Assembly: GCF_003113495.2 (NCBI RefSeq)
Contig: NZ_CP084506.1
Coordinates: forward strand, 1,426,001 to 1,490,000
Length of the DNA stretch: 64,000 nucleotides
Direction: 5' to 3'
Source: Edwardsiella tarda ATCC 15947 = NBRC 105688
Lineage (GTDB): Bacteria > Pseudomonadota > Gammaproteobacteria > Enterobacterales > Enterobacteriaceae
The position numbers and the translations under genes are program-made. This document shows positions 11,307 through 21,446 of this stretch, piece by piece; the first letter of the stretch is position 1, and every line of letters begins with the position of its first letter. The notes below the pieces were generated by a model, which saw only the letters and a program-made list of their open reading frames with translations, searched no databases and had not been told where the DNA came from.

Positions 11307-11963
11307 TTGATTAGCGTTCTTCTTGTTGATGACCACGAACTGGTGCGCGCAGGGATACGACGCATTCTTGAAGATATCAAAGGGATTAAAGTGGTGGGCG
11401 AGGCGCAGTGTGGCGAAGACGCGGTGAAATGGTGCCGTAGCAACTGTGCCGACATTGTGTTGATGGATATGAACATGCCGGGGATCGGCGGCCTGGAAGC
11501 GACCCGGAAGATCTTACGGGTGAAGCCCGAGGTGAAAGTCATCATGTTGACCATCCATACGGAAAACCCGCTACCGGCTAAGGTCATGCAGGCTGGCGCC
11601 TTCGGCTATCTCAGCAAGGGCGCGGCGCCACAGGAGATGATCAGTGCGATCCGTGCGGTCTACTCCGGTCAGCGTTACATCGCCTCCGATATCGCCCAGC
11701 AGATGGCGTTGAGCCAATTGGCCCCCCAGAGCGAGTCGCCGTTCGGCTGCCTATCCGAACGTGAACTACAGATCATGCTGATGATCACCAACGGCAGTAA
11801 GGTGACGGAGATTTCCGAACAGCTGAATCTGAGCCCCAAAACCGTCAACAGTTACCGTTACCGCATGTTTAGCAAGCTGAACATTAGTGGGGATGTCGAA
11901 TTGACCCATCTGGCGATCCGGCACGGGCTGTGTAATGCAGAGAAAATTCTAAGCGGTGAGTGA
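11307..11963 (+). CDS. uvrY: UvrY response regulator (BarA-UvrY system)
   Basis: A 218-residue FixJ/NarL-type regulator: receiver with Asp54 in LMDMNMPG and conserved lysine in YLSKG, then a LuxR-type helix-turn-helix at about 147-205 ([18 protein letters not shown]). Phosphorylated by BarA in response to short-chain carboxylates, it activates CsrB-type sRNAs and so controls carbon metabolism and virulence. The start is TTG at 11307, keeping the family N-terminus [10 protein letters not shown]. The gene overlaps uvrC by eight bases, as usual. Confidence 0.95.
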   Translation: MISVLLVDDHELVRAGIRRILEDIKGIKVVGEAQCGEDAVKWCRSNCADIVLMDMNMPGIGGLEATRKILRVKPEVKVIMLTIHTENPLPAKVMQAGAFGYLSKGAAPQEMISAIRAVYSGQRYIASDIAQQMALSQLAPQSESPFGCLSERELQIMLMITNGSKVTEISEQLNLSPKTVNSYRYRMFSKLNISGDVELTHLAIRHGLCNAEKILSGE

Positions 11964-13788
11964 ATGCTTTGATGCGGTCGCCTTCCTCAAGACGGTGACC
12001 AGCCAACCGGGGGTATACCGGATGTACGAGGCCGGCGGCGAGGTCATTTACGTCGGCAAGGCTAAAGATCTCAAGAAACGTCTCTCCAGCTATTTTCGCC
12101 GTCAGCTCGCCAGCCGCAAGACCGAGGCCTTGGTCCGCCAGATTGCCCACATCGATGTCACCGTGACCCACACGGAGACCGAGGCGCTGCTGCTGGAGCA
12201 CAATTACATCAAGCGTTACCAGCCGCGCTATAACGTCTTGTTACGCGATGATAAGTCTTACCCCCTGATCTACCTCAGCGCCGAGCGTCATCCACGCCTG
12301 ACGGTGCATCGGGGCGCCAAGCGCGCCCGCGGTGACTATTTCGGCCCATTCCCCAACGCCAGCGCGGTACGCGAGACCTTGGCCCTGCTGCAAAAGCTGT
12401 TTCCCATTCGCCAGTGTGAGGATAGCGTCTACCGCAATCGCTCGCGTCCCTGCCTGCAATACCAGATCCAGCGTTGCCTGGGCCCCTGTGTCGCCGGTCT
12501 GGTGAGCGACGCGGAGTACGCGCGCCAGGTCGACTACGTACGCCTATTCCTGTCGGGCAAAGACAGCCAGGTGGTGGATGCGTTGGTCGCCCGCATGGAG
12601 GAGGCCAGCCGCGCACTGCGTTTCGAAGAGGCTGCGCGCTTGCGCGACCAGATCCAGGCGGTGCGTCGCGTGACCGAGCGCCAGTTCATCTCCGGCGATC
12701 ACGATGATATCGATGTGGTGGGGGTAGCCTTCGAGGCCGGGATGGCCTGCGTCCATGTGCTGTTTATCCGCCAGGGGCAGGTGCTGGGCAGTCGCAGTTA
12801 CTTTCCGCGCGTCCCCGCCGGGACGGAGCTCGCCGAGGTGGTGCAGACCTTTATCGGCCAGTTTTATTTGCAGGGCAGCCAGACGCGTACCCTGCCGGGG
12901 GAGATCCTGATCGACTTCGCGCTGCCGGAGCGGCAACTGTTGGCGGAGTCGATCAGCGAACTGGCCGGGCGCCGCATCCACATTCAGTCGCAGCCGCGTG
13001 GCGATCGGGCGCGTTACCTGAAGCTGGCGCGCACCAACGCCGCCACGGCGCTGAGCAGCAAGCTCTCTCAACAGTCGACTATCCTGCAACGCCTGGTTCA
13101 GTTGGAGCAGGTACTCCAGCGTGCCGACATTCAACGCATGGAGTGTTTCGACATCAGCCACACCTTGGGCGAGGAGACGGTGGCCTCCTGCGTGGTCTTC
13201 GATCGCAACGGGCCGCTGCGTAGCGAATATCGGCGCTATAATATTAGCGGCATTACGCCTGGGGATGACTACGCCGCCATGCGCCAGGTGCTACGCCGTC
13301 GCTATGGCAAGGCGCTGAACGATGAGAAGATCCCCGACGTCATTTTTATTGACGGCGGCAAGGGGCAGCTGGCGCAAGCGAAAGAGGTCTTCGCCGAGCT
13401 GGATGTCCCCTGGGATAAGACGCGCCCGCTATTGCTGGGCATCGCCAAGGGAAGCGATCGTAAGGCGGGGCTGGAGACACTGTTCTTCGTCCCCCATGGC
13501 GAGGGCTTCTCCCTGGCGCCCGACTCGCCGGCGCTGCACCTGATCCAGCACATTCGCGACGAGTCGCACAACCACGCCATCAGCGGCCACCGTAAGAAGC
13601 GTGCCAAGGTGCGAAACACCAGCGCGTTGGAGTCCATCGAGGGCATCGGCCCGAAACGGCGCCAACAATTGCTCAAGTATATGGGGGGAATGCAATCGCT
13701 GCGCGACGCCAGTGTCGATGAGATCGCAAAAGTGCCCGGTATTTCAGCCGCATTAGCGGAAAAGATCCACTATGCGTTGAAACAATAA
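11956..13788 (+). CDS. uvrC: excinuclease ABC subunit C
   Basis: A 610-residue UvrC. Order: GIY-YIG nuclease at about 15-95 (GVYRMY...[13 protein letters not shown]), UVR motif near 205-240, RNase H-like 5' endonuclease domain ([15 protein letters not shown]), and tandem helix-hairpin-helix at the end ([16 protein letters not shown]). Makes both incisions in nucleotide excision repair with UvrAB. Starts with GTG at 11956 inside the end of uvrY, indicating translational coupling. Confidence 0.97.
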   Translation: MSECFDAVAFLKTVTSQPGVYRMYEAGGEVIYVGKAKDLKKRLSSYFRRQLASRKTEALVRQIAHIDVTVTHTETEALLLEHNYIKRYQPRYNVLLRDDKSYPLIYLSAERHPRLTVHRGAKRARGDYFGPFPNASAVRETLALLQKLFPIRQCEDSVYRNRSRPCLQYQIQRCLGPCVAGLVSDAEYARQVDYVRLFLSGKDSQVVDALVARMEEASRALRFEEAARLRDQIQAVRRVTERQFISGDHDDIDVVGVAFEAGMACVHVLFIRQGQVLGSRSYFPRVPAGTELAEVVQTFIGQFYLQGSQTRTLPGEILIDFALPERQLLAESISELAGRRIHIQSQPRGDRARYLKLARTNAATALSSKLSQQSTILQRLVQLEQVLQRADIQRMECFDISHTLGEETVASCVVFDRNGPLRSEYRRYNISGITPGDDYAAMRQVLRRRYGKALNDEKIPDVIFIDGGKGQLAQAKEVFAELDVPWDKTRPLLLGIAKGSDRKAGLETLFFVPHGEGFSLAPDSPALHLIQHIRDESHNHAISGHRKKRAKVRNTSALESIEGIGPKRRQQLLKYMGGMQSLRDASVDEIAKVPGISAALAEKIHYALKQ

Positions 13789-13843
13789 GGGCGTTGTAGC
13801 AACATAAACGCAATATCCACGAAAGGAAGATAGTCACCGTACT

Positions 13844-14392
13844 ATGCGATTAAATATCCCTACGCTATTGACGCTGTTTCGCGTCATCCTGATCCCGTTT
13901 TTTGTCCTGGCCTTCTATCTTCCGTTCACCTGGGCCCCCTTCGCCTGTGCGCTGATTTTCGTGGTGGCGGCGGTGACCGACTGGTTCGATGGCTTCCTCG
14001 CTCGGCGCTGGAAGCAGACCACGCGCTTCGGCGCCTTTCTCGACCCGGTGGCCGACAAGGTGATGGTGGCGACGGCGCTGGTGCTGGTGACCGAGTATTA
14101 TCACGTCTGGTGGGTGACGCTACCGGCGGCCACCATGATCGCCCGCGAGATCATCATCTCCGCACTGCGTGAGTGGATGGCGGAGATCGGCAAACGCAGC
14201 AGTGTGGCCGTCTCCTGGATCGGTAAGGTGAAGACGACGGCTCAGATGCTGGCACTGGTCGGGCTATTATGGCGCCCGGACATCTCTATTATTATCGCCG
14301 GGATTGTGGCGCTGTATATCGCCGCGGTATTGACCTTCTGGTCGATGTTCCAATACCTGAGCGCTGCACGCGGCGATCTGTTGGATTCTTGA
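13844..14392 (+). CDS. pgsA: CDP-diacylglycerol--glycerol-3-phosphate phosphatidyltransferase
   Basis: A 182-residue integral membrane enzyme making phosphatidylglycerol phosphate. The CDP-alcohol phosphotransferase motif is intact at about 47-68 (D-G-x2-A-R-x8-G-x3-D-x3-D, in [10 protein letters not shown]...[10 protein letters not shown]). It sits 55 bp after uvrC and before the tRNA operon, the order found across enterobacteria. Confidence 0.97.
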   Translation: MRLNIPTLLTLFRVILIPFFVLAFYLPFTWAPFACALIFVVAAVTDWFDGFLARRWKQTTRFGAFLDPVADKVMVATALVLVTEYYHVWWVTLPAATMIAREIIISALREWMAEIGKRSSVAVSWIGKVKTTAQMLALVGLLWRPDISIIIAGIVALYIAAVLTFWSMFQYLSAARGDLLDS

Positions 14393-14442
14393 GGCCGCTG
14401 CGTTAAAAAGCGGCAAACGCACGTCCGATGCGAAAAAGAGAG

Positions 14443-14470
14443 TTGACGTCGTCAGTCAGATAAGTAGAAT
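14443..14470 (+). promoter_or_regulatory. tRNA operon promoter
   Basis: TTGACG (14443-14448), 16-bp spacer, TAGAAT (14465-14470), followed by a GC-containing discriminator typical of stringently controlled stable-RNA promoters. The first tRNA begins 59 bp downstream. Confidence 0.7.
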
Positions 14471-14529
14471 GCATCGCATCGGACGGCAATAATGAAAAGC
14501 CAGAAGATACAACTAAATAAGTTGATTAT

Positions 14530-14605
<76 letters not shown>

Positions 14606-14645
14606 AATTTTATGGCTGTGCCGATAGGGCAGGGTCATCCGGTTT

Positions 14646-14719
14646 GGCGCGTTAACAAAGCGGTTATGTAGCGGATTGCAAATCCGTCTAGTCCGGTTCG
14701 ACTCCGGAACGCGCCTCCA
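14646..14719 (+). tRNA. cysT: tRNA-Cys (GCA)
   Basis: A 74-nt cloverleaf with acceptor stem GGCGCGT/ACGCGCC, anticodon GCA in ATTGCAAAT, GGTTCGACTCC T-arm and encoded CCA. Confidence 0.97.
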
Positions 14720-14733
14720 TTTTATTTGTCGCC

Positions 14734-14820
14734 GCCCGGATGGTGGAATCGGTAGACACAAGGGATTTAAAATCCCTCGGCGTTCGCGCTGTGCGGGTTC
14801 AAGTCCCGCTCCGGGTACCA
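14734..14820 (+). tRNA. leuZ: tRNA-Leu (UAA)
   Basis: An 87-nt class II tRNA with long variable arm, acceptor stem GCCCGGA/TCCGGGT, anticodon TAA in GATTTAAAATC and encoded CCA. Its 3' end borders an AT-rich islet with an integrase remnant, a common position for integrated elements. Confidence 0.97.
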
Positions 14821-14861
14821 TGACAAATAATATAAAAATCAATGCGTAAGCATTGCATCTA

Positions 14862-14884
14862 AACCACCGCAAGGTGGTTTTTTT
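14862..14884 (+). terminator. intrinsic terminator of the tRNA operon
   Basis: Stem AACCACC / GGTGGTT with GCAA loop followed by a run of seven T residues, 41 bp after tRNA-Leu. Confidence 0.92.
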
Positions 14885-14989
14885 GTGCCTATAGATCACC
14901 TTTCATAATATTTTTACTATAGCTTTATTTGCCTATCGTAGTTTGGTTAAGCTGTCTATCCGACTTAGTTGGATATGTGAAGCTTTATT

Positions 14990-15790
14990 ATGCCTTTCGC
15001 TGTAATCACCGAAAACGATGTTTCAAAATGGAGTGATAAAACTGGCTCCGTATACCATTTCCCTAAACGGTACCAGGTACTACTTTTGCCTGGAACGCAA
15101 GTTGTCTATTACAAAGGTAGGATAAAGGACAAATCCTATCAGTCACAAAGGCTATCAGATTTGCCTCACTACTTTGGTACTGCGCAAATCGGTAAAGTGT
15201 TTTCGGACAAAGATAGCCAAAAAGGTGATCTTTTTGCTTTGATTGAGGGGTTTAAACCCTTTTCGCAGGCAGTGCTCGCAAAGTTGGGTCATCAAGGTTA
15301 CTACGAAACGATACCAACCTCTCGATCTGGGAATTACTGGCGAGATGGTGTCAGGGGTATCAGTCAAAATGACTATAACAGTATTGTAGCATCAGCGATT
15401 TATTCTTTAGAGGGTGATATAGAGCCATCTATTGAGCTAGAGCTTGGGGAGTACGAGTCTCTGTCTGAAGGGAAAAAAGACATGCGTTATGTTACTACGT
15501 ATGAGCGGAAGTCTAAGCTACGGCAGCAAGCGATAGCCATTCATGGTACAACATGCTTTGGATGCAGTTTTAACTTCGGTCAATACTATGGTGCTGAGGC
15601 TGAAGGTTTCATCCACATTCACCATATTCACCCTTTGAGTGAGGGGGATGGTGAACAATTGATTGATCCGGCCTTAGATTTGATACCCTTATGCCCGAAT
15701 TGTCACGCGATGATTCATATGAACAAAAAAAAGACACTCTCATTGGCTGAATTGAGAGCGTTGATTATGACTGCTGAGGCTCGTGAGTAG
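14990..15790 (+). CDS. HNH endonuclease with N-terminal accessory domain
   Basis: A 266-residue protein. The C-terminal 90 residues form a zinc-stabilised HNH nuclease: Cys189-x2-Cys192, HH at 211-212 in the HIHHIHPLS core, Cys235-x2-Cys238 with His239, and His243. Similar modules occur in McrA-type modification-dependent restriction enzymes. The N-terminal about 150 residues may be a specificity domain, but I do not recognise it. The gene is markedly more AT-rich than the flanking core and lies directly after tRNA-Leu, next to a broken integrase, so horizontal acquisition is likely. Probable role: restriction of foreign or modified DNA. No methylase gene is nearby. Confidence 0.78.
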   Translation: MPFAVITENDVSKWSDKTGSVYHFPKRYQVLLLPGTQVVYYKGRIKDKSYQSQRLSDLPHYFGTAQIGKVFSDKDSQKGDLFALIEGFKPFSQAVLAKLGHQGYYETIPTSRSGNYWRDGVRGISQNDYNSIVASAIYSLEGDIEPSIELELGEYESLSEGKKDMRYVTTYERKSKLRQQAIAIHGTTCFGCSFNFGQYYGAEAEGFIHIHHIHPLSEGDGEQLIDPALDLIPLCPNCHAMIHMNKKKTLSLAELRALIMTAEARE

Positions 15791-15808
15791 TATGTATTAG
15801 CGGATTAG

Positions 15809-16129
15809 TCACTGCCCATCTACCGTCGGAACGATCGGGATTTTTCGGTTATAACGAGCGGTTTGCTCTACGTTCTTATGACTAGAAATGGCCTGCTTCT
15901 CGTCGATGTTCCCTTTCAGGTCAGCGATCCCCTTAGCGTTCAGATCGTGAAAGGTGAAGTTAACGTCCAACTCGGGGTATCGCTCTTTGGCTGTTTTCTT
16001 TGCTTGGCGCCAACGACGGTTGAACCCGTCCCGCGTGTACTTATGACCAGAAGGCTGATGGATGACATATAGCGTGCTTTTAGCTGAGCTTAAGGGATGG
16101 GGACAAGAACCAGACCATTCACGCATCAA
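15809..16129 (-). pseudogene. C-terminal remnant of a phage tyrosine recombinase
   Basis: About 105 codons resembling only the end of a lambdoid-type integrase. Visible are the region around FTFHDLNAKG, the KQAISSHKN block and the RYNRK tyrosine. The basic residue expected three after the HDL histidine is Asn, and the Gly of the GHK block is Ser. More than two-thirds of the usual 350-400 residues, including the first catalytic Arg, are missing. It should be inactive, and marks an old integration next to tRNA-Leu. Confidence 0.8.
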
Positions 16130-16172
16130 AATAATTCTGGACTGATAGCCGATCCGCGGTCGCTGACTCCGT

Positions 16173-16196
16173 GAATAAAGCCCCCGGAAAGGGGGC
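16173..16196 (-). terminator. intrinsic terminator of the small-gene cluster
   Basis: Minus-strand stem GCCCCC / GGGGGC with TTTCC loop followed by TTTATTC, six bases past the stop codon of the 96-residue gene. It closes the apparent transcription unit of the three minus-strand genes between 17499 and 16202. Confidence 0.85.
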
Positions 16197-16201
16197 GGGG
16201 T

Positions 16202-16492
16202 TTAGTAATAATAGAAATACGGCTTGGTGCTATGAGGGAAGAGGATCCCGTCGGGATCGCTTCCTTTCATTATCCGTTTGATAGCGAGGAACTCTTGTGC
16301 CCGGCGTGGTCGGGTCATAAACAGACGTGTCCAGTCGGACGGGCAATGACAGGTGTTCCAGGCCGGCCAGAGTCCAGAGAGGCGATCGCGATAGTGCATC
16401 ATCTTGCCGTCGAATCCAGGATAACCAACGTGGTAATGTGGTTTCGGTCGACCGTTCCGGTCACGATCTCTGCGTGTGTTAAAAACAGACAT
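16202..16492 (-). CDS. small hypothetical islet protein
   Basis: A 96-residue protein of unknown family. Rich in Arg, Tyr, His and Pro, without membrane spans or signal peptide. Its reality is supported by AGGAG six bases before the ATG and by a good intrinsic terminator just after the stop. Base composition matches the AT-rich islet. It is probably cargo of the element represented by the integrase remnant. No function is proposed. Confidence 0.55.
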   Translation of the reverse strand: MSVFNTRRDRDRNGRPKPHYHVGYPGFDGKMMHYRDRLSGLWPAWNTCHCPSDWTRLFMTRPRRAQEFLAIKRIMKGSDPDGILFPHSTKPYFYYY

Positions 16493-16533
16493 GGTAGGCT
16501 CCTATTTATAGATAGTTACCTCATAGGCCCTCC

Positions 16534-16743
16534 TTAGGTATTTTTTGCGCGTGCGCGGCGCTCCTGCATGCCTGGTCCATACCAGTAACGTTGGTGTCCA
16601 CACATCCAGCAGGAACAGCGACACGGGGTTTTATAATGACGCCCCAGATGTTTTGGACAACCGTCGCCAACCGTATTGTCGTGTCGTCGTCTTTGTTTCA
16701 TTCGACGCATATGGTGGCGTCTTTCTGCGCGAGTTCGAGCCAT
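16534..16743 (-). CDS. small basic protein with Cys-rich CSCWMCG motif
   Basis: A 69-residue, very basic protein (MARTRAERRHHMRRMKQRRR start) with a Cys cluster CRCSCWMCG at about 42-50 and another Cys near 29, suggesting a small zinc-ribbon. Proteins of this pattern are familiar from phages and plasmids; their function is unknown, nucleic-acid binding being plausible. GAGGAAAC precedes the ATG. It follows an islet hairpin at 16762-16780. Confidence 0.62.
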   Translation of the reverse strand: MARTRAERRHHMRRMKQRRRHDNTVGDGCPKHLGRHYKTPCRCSCWMCGHQRYWYGPGMQERRARAKNT

Positions 16744-16761
16744 GGTGTTTCCTCATATTGA

Positions 16762-16780
16762 GCGCGGTCATTAACCGCGC
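16762..16780. other. hairpin in the leader of the Cys-rich gene
   Basis: Perfect 7-bp arms GCGCGGT / ACCGCGC around CATTA, 19 bp upstream of the start codon at 16743. No T-tract. It could be an operator or an mRNA stem controlling the downstream gene. Confidence 0.4.
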
Positions 16781-16863
16781 GGCTATGAGGATTGCAGTTT
16801 TGTTGTTCAAGCTTCGTTCCCGTAGATGTTCAGTTTTTAGCGTTAAGTCGATCACCGCTAATC

Positions 16864-17499
16864 TTATCCGTATAGCGGAACGGGGGAAGGCACCTCAGAG
16901 ACCCCGTTTCGCTCGCCGTGAGCAAGAAAATCCTGAATCGTTGCTTCAATTAGCGTCTGACTTAAAAGATCGGCCTCAACGATCACCCCCAAGCCAATTC
17001 CGAAAGTAAAACCCGGTAATATGCAGTAGCCACAGTAAACTGCTGGAGGCGTATCCCGAGCAATCTCCTGCGCTCGTTTCGCGATAAAATCATTGAAGGT
17101 TAATCCGTTAAATATCGAATAGGTTTGCTCTGCGCGAGGCGTCAATATATGGCCGATGGTTGTTCTGTGGCTGTAATCAAAAGGTTCGACTCTCTGCTCG
17201 CCAGCGGCCTCTAGCCGCAGCATGGCTTCATTGAATGCCGTTTCTTCTACGGCATCGCTAAAAGCGAAATTAGTGGTGATGATCTCTGCATTCCAGAAGA
17301 CCGCCGGGTCATGACCGAGAAAAACAATATCACTCCAGAGCCAGTCCCCGCTGGCAACAGCTATTGCCCGATCGCATTCATCATAGAAGAGACCGCCCCA
17401 GCTTTCCCGCTCACGGTTGATAAGGGTTTTGACTTGGAGCGTTTTAGCACGACGCTTACGACGAGAGAGGAATGTGAATGGCGTATATTGGCGCTTCAT
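16864..17499 (-). CDS. hypothetical islet protein
   Basis: A 211-residue protein with no family I recognise. Basic N-terminal 30 residues (KRQYTPFTFLSRRKRRAK), then mixed alpha/beta sequence, with no signal peptide or clear membrane span. It begins the minus-strand cluster that ends at the terminator at 16173. The long intact frame and islet-like composition support it being real and acquired with the neighbouring remnants. A phage or plasmid origin is an inference from context only. Confidence 0.55.
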   Translation of the reverse strand: MKRQYTPFTFLSRRKRRAKTLQVKTLINRERESWGGLFYDECDRAIAVASGDWLWSDIVFLGHDPAVFWNAEIITTNFAFSDAVEETAFNEAMLRLEAAGEQRVEPFDYSHRTTIGHILTPRAEQTYSIFNGLTFNDFIAKRAQEIARDTPPAVYCGYCILPGFTFGIGLGVIVEADLLSQTLIEATIQDFLAHGERNGVSEVPSPVPLYG

Positions 17500-17961
17500 G
17501 GTTATCTCTGCGAACTTCTCGCTGGGAGAAGTCCAGCCGGATAGGCTACGTGAAATCGCACCATAATAGAAGAGATTATTGCATCACCCGATGAGAGAGG
17601 CTGTAATCCGCCCGTAGTATTAGCTCCTCCTTAGCGAGTAATATCAGCTTAGTTACCATTAGTTTTTCTATTTACGGTGGTTGAAGCCATTACGGATATA
17701 TCGGTGGCAGCAGGGCTAATATGCAGGGGAAATACCGCTTCCCTTCCGCTAGTCGGAGGCGGGTATCGGCTCGCGCGGGCGCGCCGTCACCGATCGCCCT
17801 AGATCTTTTGCCCGCCTCTCCAGCCGGATGACATTTCATCCGGCCGGATCTGATGTTTGTGCAGGGGGGATATTCCCTAAAGCGCGCACAGCGTGATGAC
17901 AGCCGTATCTTGGATGTCCTGAACGGCGGATTGCATCAGGCGATCCCTCGCGTGCGCCGTC
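17500..17961. other. islet / fsaB junction without genes
   Basis: A 462-bp gap where composition returns from AT-rich to GC-rich around 17700. It contains an 8-bp perfect hairpin CCGGATGA / TCATCCGG with CATT loop at 17824-17843, which may end the fsaB transcript though it lacks a T-tract. No second copy of the tRNA-Leu 3' end is seen, so no attachment-site pair can be assigned. gldA, which follows talC in E. coli, is absent. Confidence 0.5.
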
Positions 17962-18624
17962 TTAAAGACTCAGGCTGCCAAAGGCATTCTCCCAGTCCTG
18001 TTCAAACTTCTCTGTCGCCGCGACTACCGCCGGAGTATCGAGCATTTGTTGCGCGACATCTAAAGGTAAGGTGATCGCTTGGCATCCGGCGAGTAAGCAA
18101 TCGAGCGCTTGGCGTGGGGTCTTAAAACTGGCCGCGAGCACCTTGCAGGTTGGCGCGTGCTGCTCCAGTAAGCGTTGTAACTCTTGCACAGTACGAATAC
18201 CGTCACCGCCTTGCGCGTCGATGCGGTTCACATAGGGCGCGACATATTTCGCCCCAGCCAGCGCCGCGAGCAGTCCCTGCGAGGCACTGTACACCGCAGT
18301 CCCCAGTGTGGTGATCCCCTCTTTTTTTAGCAGTTTGATTGCCGCTAAGCCCGCCGAGGTCACGGGGATCTTGACCACGATCCCCGGCATGACGTTGTGC
18401 AGCCGCTTGGCTTCTTCCACCATCCCCGCGCTATCGCGGCTCATGGTTTGGGCGAACAGCGTCCCCTCATCACCGATGGCTTGTTGTAACCTTGGCAATA
18501 CCTCCCAGATGGACACCTTGCCGGCGGCTATGATGCTTGGATTTGTGGTGACGCCCGTAATCGGGAAGATACGTGATAGACGTTCGACCTCCGCCACGTT
18601 GGCGGTATCCAGATACAGTTCCAT
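17962..18624 (-). CDS. fsaB: fructose-6-phosphate aldolase (FsaB/TalC type)
   Basis: A 220-residue class I aldolase of the small transaldolase family. Schiff-base Lys85 lies in GIVVKIPVT, and the TTNPS motif near 26-30 is typical of FSA. Reversibly cleaves fructose 6-phosphate to glyceraldehyde 3-phosphate and dihydroxyacetone. Start at 18624 has GGAAAG before it; an in-frame ATG nine codons upstream lies inside frwA's 3' end. The gene follows frwA by 10 bp, as in the E. coli ptsA-talC pair. Confidence 0.94.
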   Translation of the reverse strand: MELYLDTANVAEVERLSRIFPITGVTTNPSIIAAGKVSIWEVLPRLQQAIGDEGTLFAQTMSRDSAGMVEEAKRLHNVMPGIVVKIPVTSAGLAAIKLLKKEGITTLGTAVYSASQGLLAALAGAKYVAPYVNRIDAQGGDGIRTVQELQRLLEQHAPTCKVLAASFKTPRQALDCLLAGCQAITLPLDVAQQMLDTPAVVAATEKFEQDWENAFGSLSL

Positions 18625-18634
18625 ACTCTTTCCT

Positions 18635-21136
18635 TTATAGTTCCAGTTCATGTTGCAGCAGCGTGGCGATGGCGTCGGCGGAGGCGGCGTTAACCAGGGC
18701 GCTGCGGAATTCTTGGTGCATAATGCGGCGGGCGAGACGCGAGAAAATACGCATGTGTTGGTCGCCTGCGGCGTGTTTGTTGAGCGTTAACATGATGATG
18801 AACTGCGCCTCGTCCTCCCCCCAGCGTACCGGTGCCGCTAGGCGCGCCACACTGATGGTCGATTGTTCAATATGTTCGGATTTACTGTGTGGGATCGCGA
18901 AGCCGAAGCCTAGCCCGGTGGAGAAGACGGCTTCGCGCGCCCACAGGTCGGCCTCTAGCTTGCGCGGATAGCGGCAGCGGTTGGCCAGTAGGAGATTGTC
19001 CGTCATCCCTTTTATCACCTCCTCTTTGCTGCGCCAGTCGCTATCCAGCGTGATGCATTGGGCGGTGACCAGCGGCGCGTCCTGCTGGGCCATGCGGAAC
19101 TGAGCCAAGAGATGCTCGACCTCGAGTGCGGTACGGCAGGCCATCGCCTGATCCAGCAGGTGACGGCAGGCGCGGCTATCGAGTCGCGCCATCCGTGCTT
19201 TAGCGCTGGGGATTGAGGGGGCGCTCATGCTGATCTCGTCCAGCCCCAGTCCGAGCAGTAACGGCAGGACCGACCCTTTTGCGCCGAGCTCGCCGCATAG
19301 GCCGATCCACTTACCCTGGCGATGCACCGCCTGCACGGCGAAATCCAGCGCGCGCAGGAAAGCCGGATTCAGACTGTTATAGTGCCGGGTGACCTTGGCG
19401 TTGTCGCGATCGACCGCCAGCAGATACTGCGTCAGATCATTACTGCCGATACTAAAGAAATCAATTTCTTCGCAGCATTGATCGATGATGAACATCACCG
19501 AGGGAACCTCCAGCATGATGCCGAGCGGGATCCGTTCATCAAACGGAACATGTTCATGCCGTAGCTGCTGTTTAGCCTCTGCCAGCCGCTCTTTCACCCA
19601 CAAAATTTCCTCCATAGAGGAGATCATCGGGATCATGATCTTCAGGCTACCATGGGCAGAGGCGCGGAGGATGGCGCGCAACTGCGTGGTGAATAACGCG
19701 GCGTACTCCTCATAGATACGCACAGCACGGTAGCCGAGAAATGGGTTCGCTTCGGCAGGAATGTTCAGGTAATCAACGGGTTTATCGCCCCCAATATCCA
19801 TGGTGCGAATAATGATGCTGCGCCCCTGCGCGGACGCCAATGCCTGACAAAAGAGGTGGTACAACTCGCTCTCATCGGGGGCGCAGGCGCGGTCCATATA
19901 GAGCATTTCTGTGCGAAACAGACCCACGGCCTCGGCACCGTTAGCAAACGCCGCCGCTGCCTCTACGGGGTGGGCAATATTGGCGGCAATCTCCAGGCGA
20001 ATACCGTCAGCCGAGCGAGCCTCCCGCGTCAACCAGATGCGTTGCTGTTCGCGCAGCGCAGCGTGGAGTCGAGCCTCCTGCTGATAGTAGCGGCTGACCG
20101 ATTCATCGGGCGCGACGATAATCGCGCCCGCGTTGCCGTCGAGGTAAACCGTCTGATGCAGCCACGCCGCTAACTGTTCCGTCTCCACTCCAACCAGCGT
20201 CGGAATATTGAAGGAGCGGGCAAGAATGACCGTGTGTGAAGTGGTGCCGCCGCTTTTTAACAACAGGCCCTTGAGGAGGGTTTTGTCGAGCTCAAGGAAC
20301 TGGCTGGGCGTGAGCTCATCCGCCATACAGATCGCGGGTTGCGTGAGTTGACCCGGTGCCGGGAAACGCTGTGCGCCATAAATTTGCTGTAGGAGCTGGC
20401 AAGCGATATCACGGACATCCAGCGCGCGCTCCTGTAGATACTGGCTAGGGGAGCGGGCGAATGTGTCGCCGAAGTGGCGGGCGCTTTCGACGATCGCCTG
20501 GGCGCAGCTTAACCCGCGTGAAACGCCGGCCATCAAGTGCTGACGGAGGGAGGTGTCTCCCACCAGCGAACGATGAGCCTCCAGAATGGTACGGGCGGAG
20601 CCGTCGCTGTCGAGTAAACGGAATTCGATATTCTTCATTAACAGCGTTAAGCCGTTATCCAGTGCGGACTGTTCGCTGTCGACATCCTTGGCCGTCGGGA
20701 GGGGACCCAGCGCGTTGAGATCCAGCGCGGCGAGCCGTGTCAGAACACCACTCGCGCTACCCGAACAGACGCTACACGCGCGAAAAAATTGTGGGTTGAG
20801 ATTCGTCAATGAGACAGGAAGCGGCGCCAGTTCGCTATTTTTGACTTCAGCCAGTGGGGCATCACAACGCGGAAACTCATCGCGTAGCCACTGACTAAGG
20901 CGCTGGTGGGCCGCCTGTTCGTCGGCGCCAGAGATGGATAACCGGCAGCTATCGCCGCGCAGGGTGTCGGTGCCAATGAGGGCGAGTGCGCTTTTAGCGT
21001 TCCCTTTACGATCGGTACGCAGGTTATGCCACTCCATGTGCGAGTGGAAGGTATTACACAGTGTCTCAACCAAGCTTGCTGGCCGCGCATGTACCCCATT
21101 GGGTAGCTCACAAGTAAATTCCACAATTAAAGCCAT
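18635..21136 (-). CDS. frwA: multiphosphoryl transfer protein FrwA (HPr-EI-EIIA fusion)
   Basis: An 833-residue soluble PTS fusion, the length of E. coli FrwA/PtsA. Domains: HPr-like at 1-90 with phospho-His16 (GVHARPA), enzyme I at about 115-690 with phospho-His301 ([10 protein letters not shown]) and the [18 protein letters not shown]-binding region, and fructose-type EIIA at about 690-833 with His750 (AIPHSKS). It can carry phosphate from PEP to FrwB without the general PTS proteins. Divergent from frwC across a 310-bp control region and followed by fsaB. Confidence 0.95.
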   Translation of the reverse strand: MALIVEFTCELPNGVHARPASLVETLCNTFHSHMEWHNLRTDRKGNAKSALALIGTDTLRGDSCRLSISGADEQAAHQRLSQWLRDEFPRCDAPLAEVKNSELAPLPVSLTNLNPQFFRACSVCSGSASGVLTRLAALDLNALGPLPTAKDVDSEQSALDNGLTLLMKNIEFRLLDSDGSARTILEAHRSLVGDTSLRQHLMAGVSRGLSCAQAIVESARHFGDTFARSPSQYLQERALDVRDIACQLLQQIYGAQRFPAPGQLTQPAICMADELTPSQFLELDKTLLKGLLLKSGGTTSHTVILARSFNIPTLVGVETEQLAAWLHQTVYLDGNAGAIIVAPDESVSRYYQQEARLHAALREQQRIWLTREARSADGIRLEIAANIAHPVEAAAAFANGAEAVGLFRTEMLYMDRACAPDESELYHLFCQALASAQGRSIIIRTMDIGGDKPVDYLNIPAEANPFLGYRAVRIYEEYAALFTTQLRAILRASAHGSLKIMIPMISSMEEILWVKERLAEAKQQLRHEHVPFDERIPLGIMLEVPSVMFIIDQCCEEIDFFSIGSNDLTQYLLAVDRDNAKVTRHYNSLNPAFLRALDFAVQAVHRQGKWIGLCGELGAKGSVLPLLLGLGLDEISMSAPSIPSAKARMARLDSRACRHLLDQAMACRTALEVEHLLAQFRMAQQDAPLVTAQCITLDSDWRSKEEVIKGMTDNLLLANRCRYPRKLEADLWAREAVFSTGLGFGFAIPHSKSEHIEQSTISVARLAAPVRWGEDEAQFIIMLTLNKHAAGDQHMRIFSRLARRIMHQEFRSALVNAASADAIATLLQHELEL

Positions 21137-21446
21137 CGCCTCTCTCCCATAACGGTTCTCTCGTTACAGAATAAAAGGGGATGGCTGGGGCATGCCATGT
21201 GACAAATCTGCCAAACACTGGACAAATGTAATATAACCATCAAAGTGAGATACCCCTCACAAGTTAATCTGCAGCCATTAATTTCCGATAATTGCTAAGT
21301 TATGAGACGGGTCTCATTTTCTTATTGATATTACAAAAATCCAGTAAATGGCCTTTTTGTCCACTGTCTGCGTCGTGGTGGATTGCCTATTATTTGCCGC
21401 AACCCCCCATCATTGATGTTGGCTTTAACCAGCCCAGGAGCGACTT
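21137..21446. promoter_or_regulatory. frwA / frwC divergent control region with two dyads
   Basis: This AT-rich 310-bp region must drive both halves of the cassette. Two dyads stand out: GTGAG-N6-CTCAC at 21245-21260 and ATGAGAC-GG-GTCTCAT at 21302-21317 (perfect 7-bp arms). The first resembles a CRP site but the half-site spacing is wrong for one. The AraC-type regulator YijO at the far end of the cassette is a possible binder. Confidence 0.45.

Noticed and set aside
14734..17961. Attachment-site pair using the 3' end of tRNA-Leu
   Set aside because: No second copy of the tRNA 3' sequence was seen between the islet and fsaB, so the integration site cannot be claimed.
17853..18074. 73-codon plus-strand frame overlapping the end of fsaB
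   Set aside because: Its second half is antisense to fsaB and no translation signals are present.
21245..21260. CRP site in the frwA-frwC region
   Set aside because: The GTGA and TCAC half-sites are eight, not six, bases apart; listed only as an unassigned dyad.
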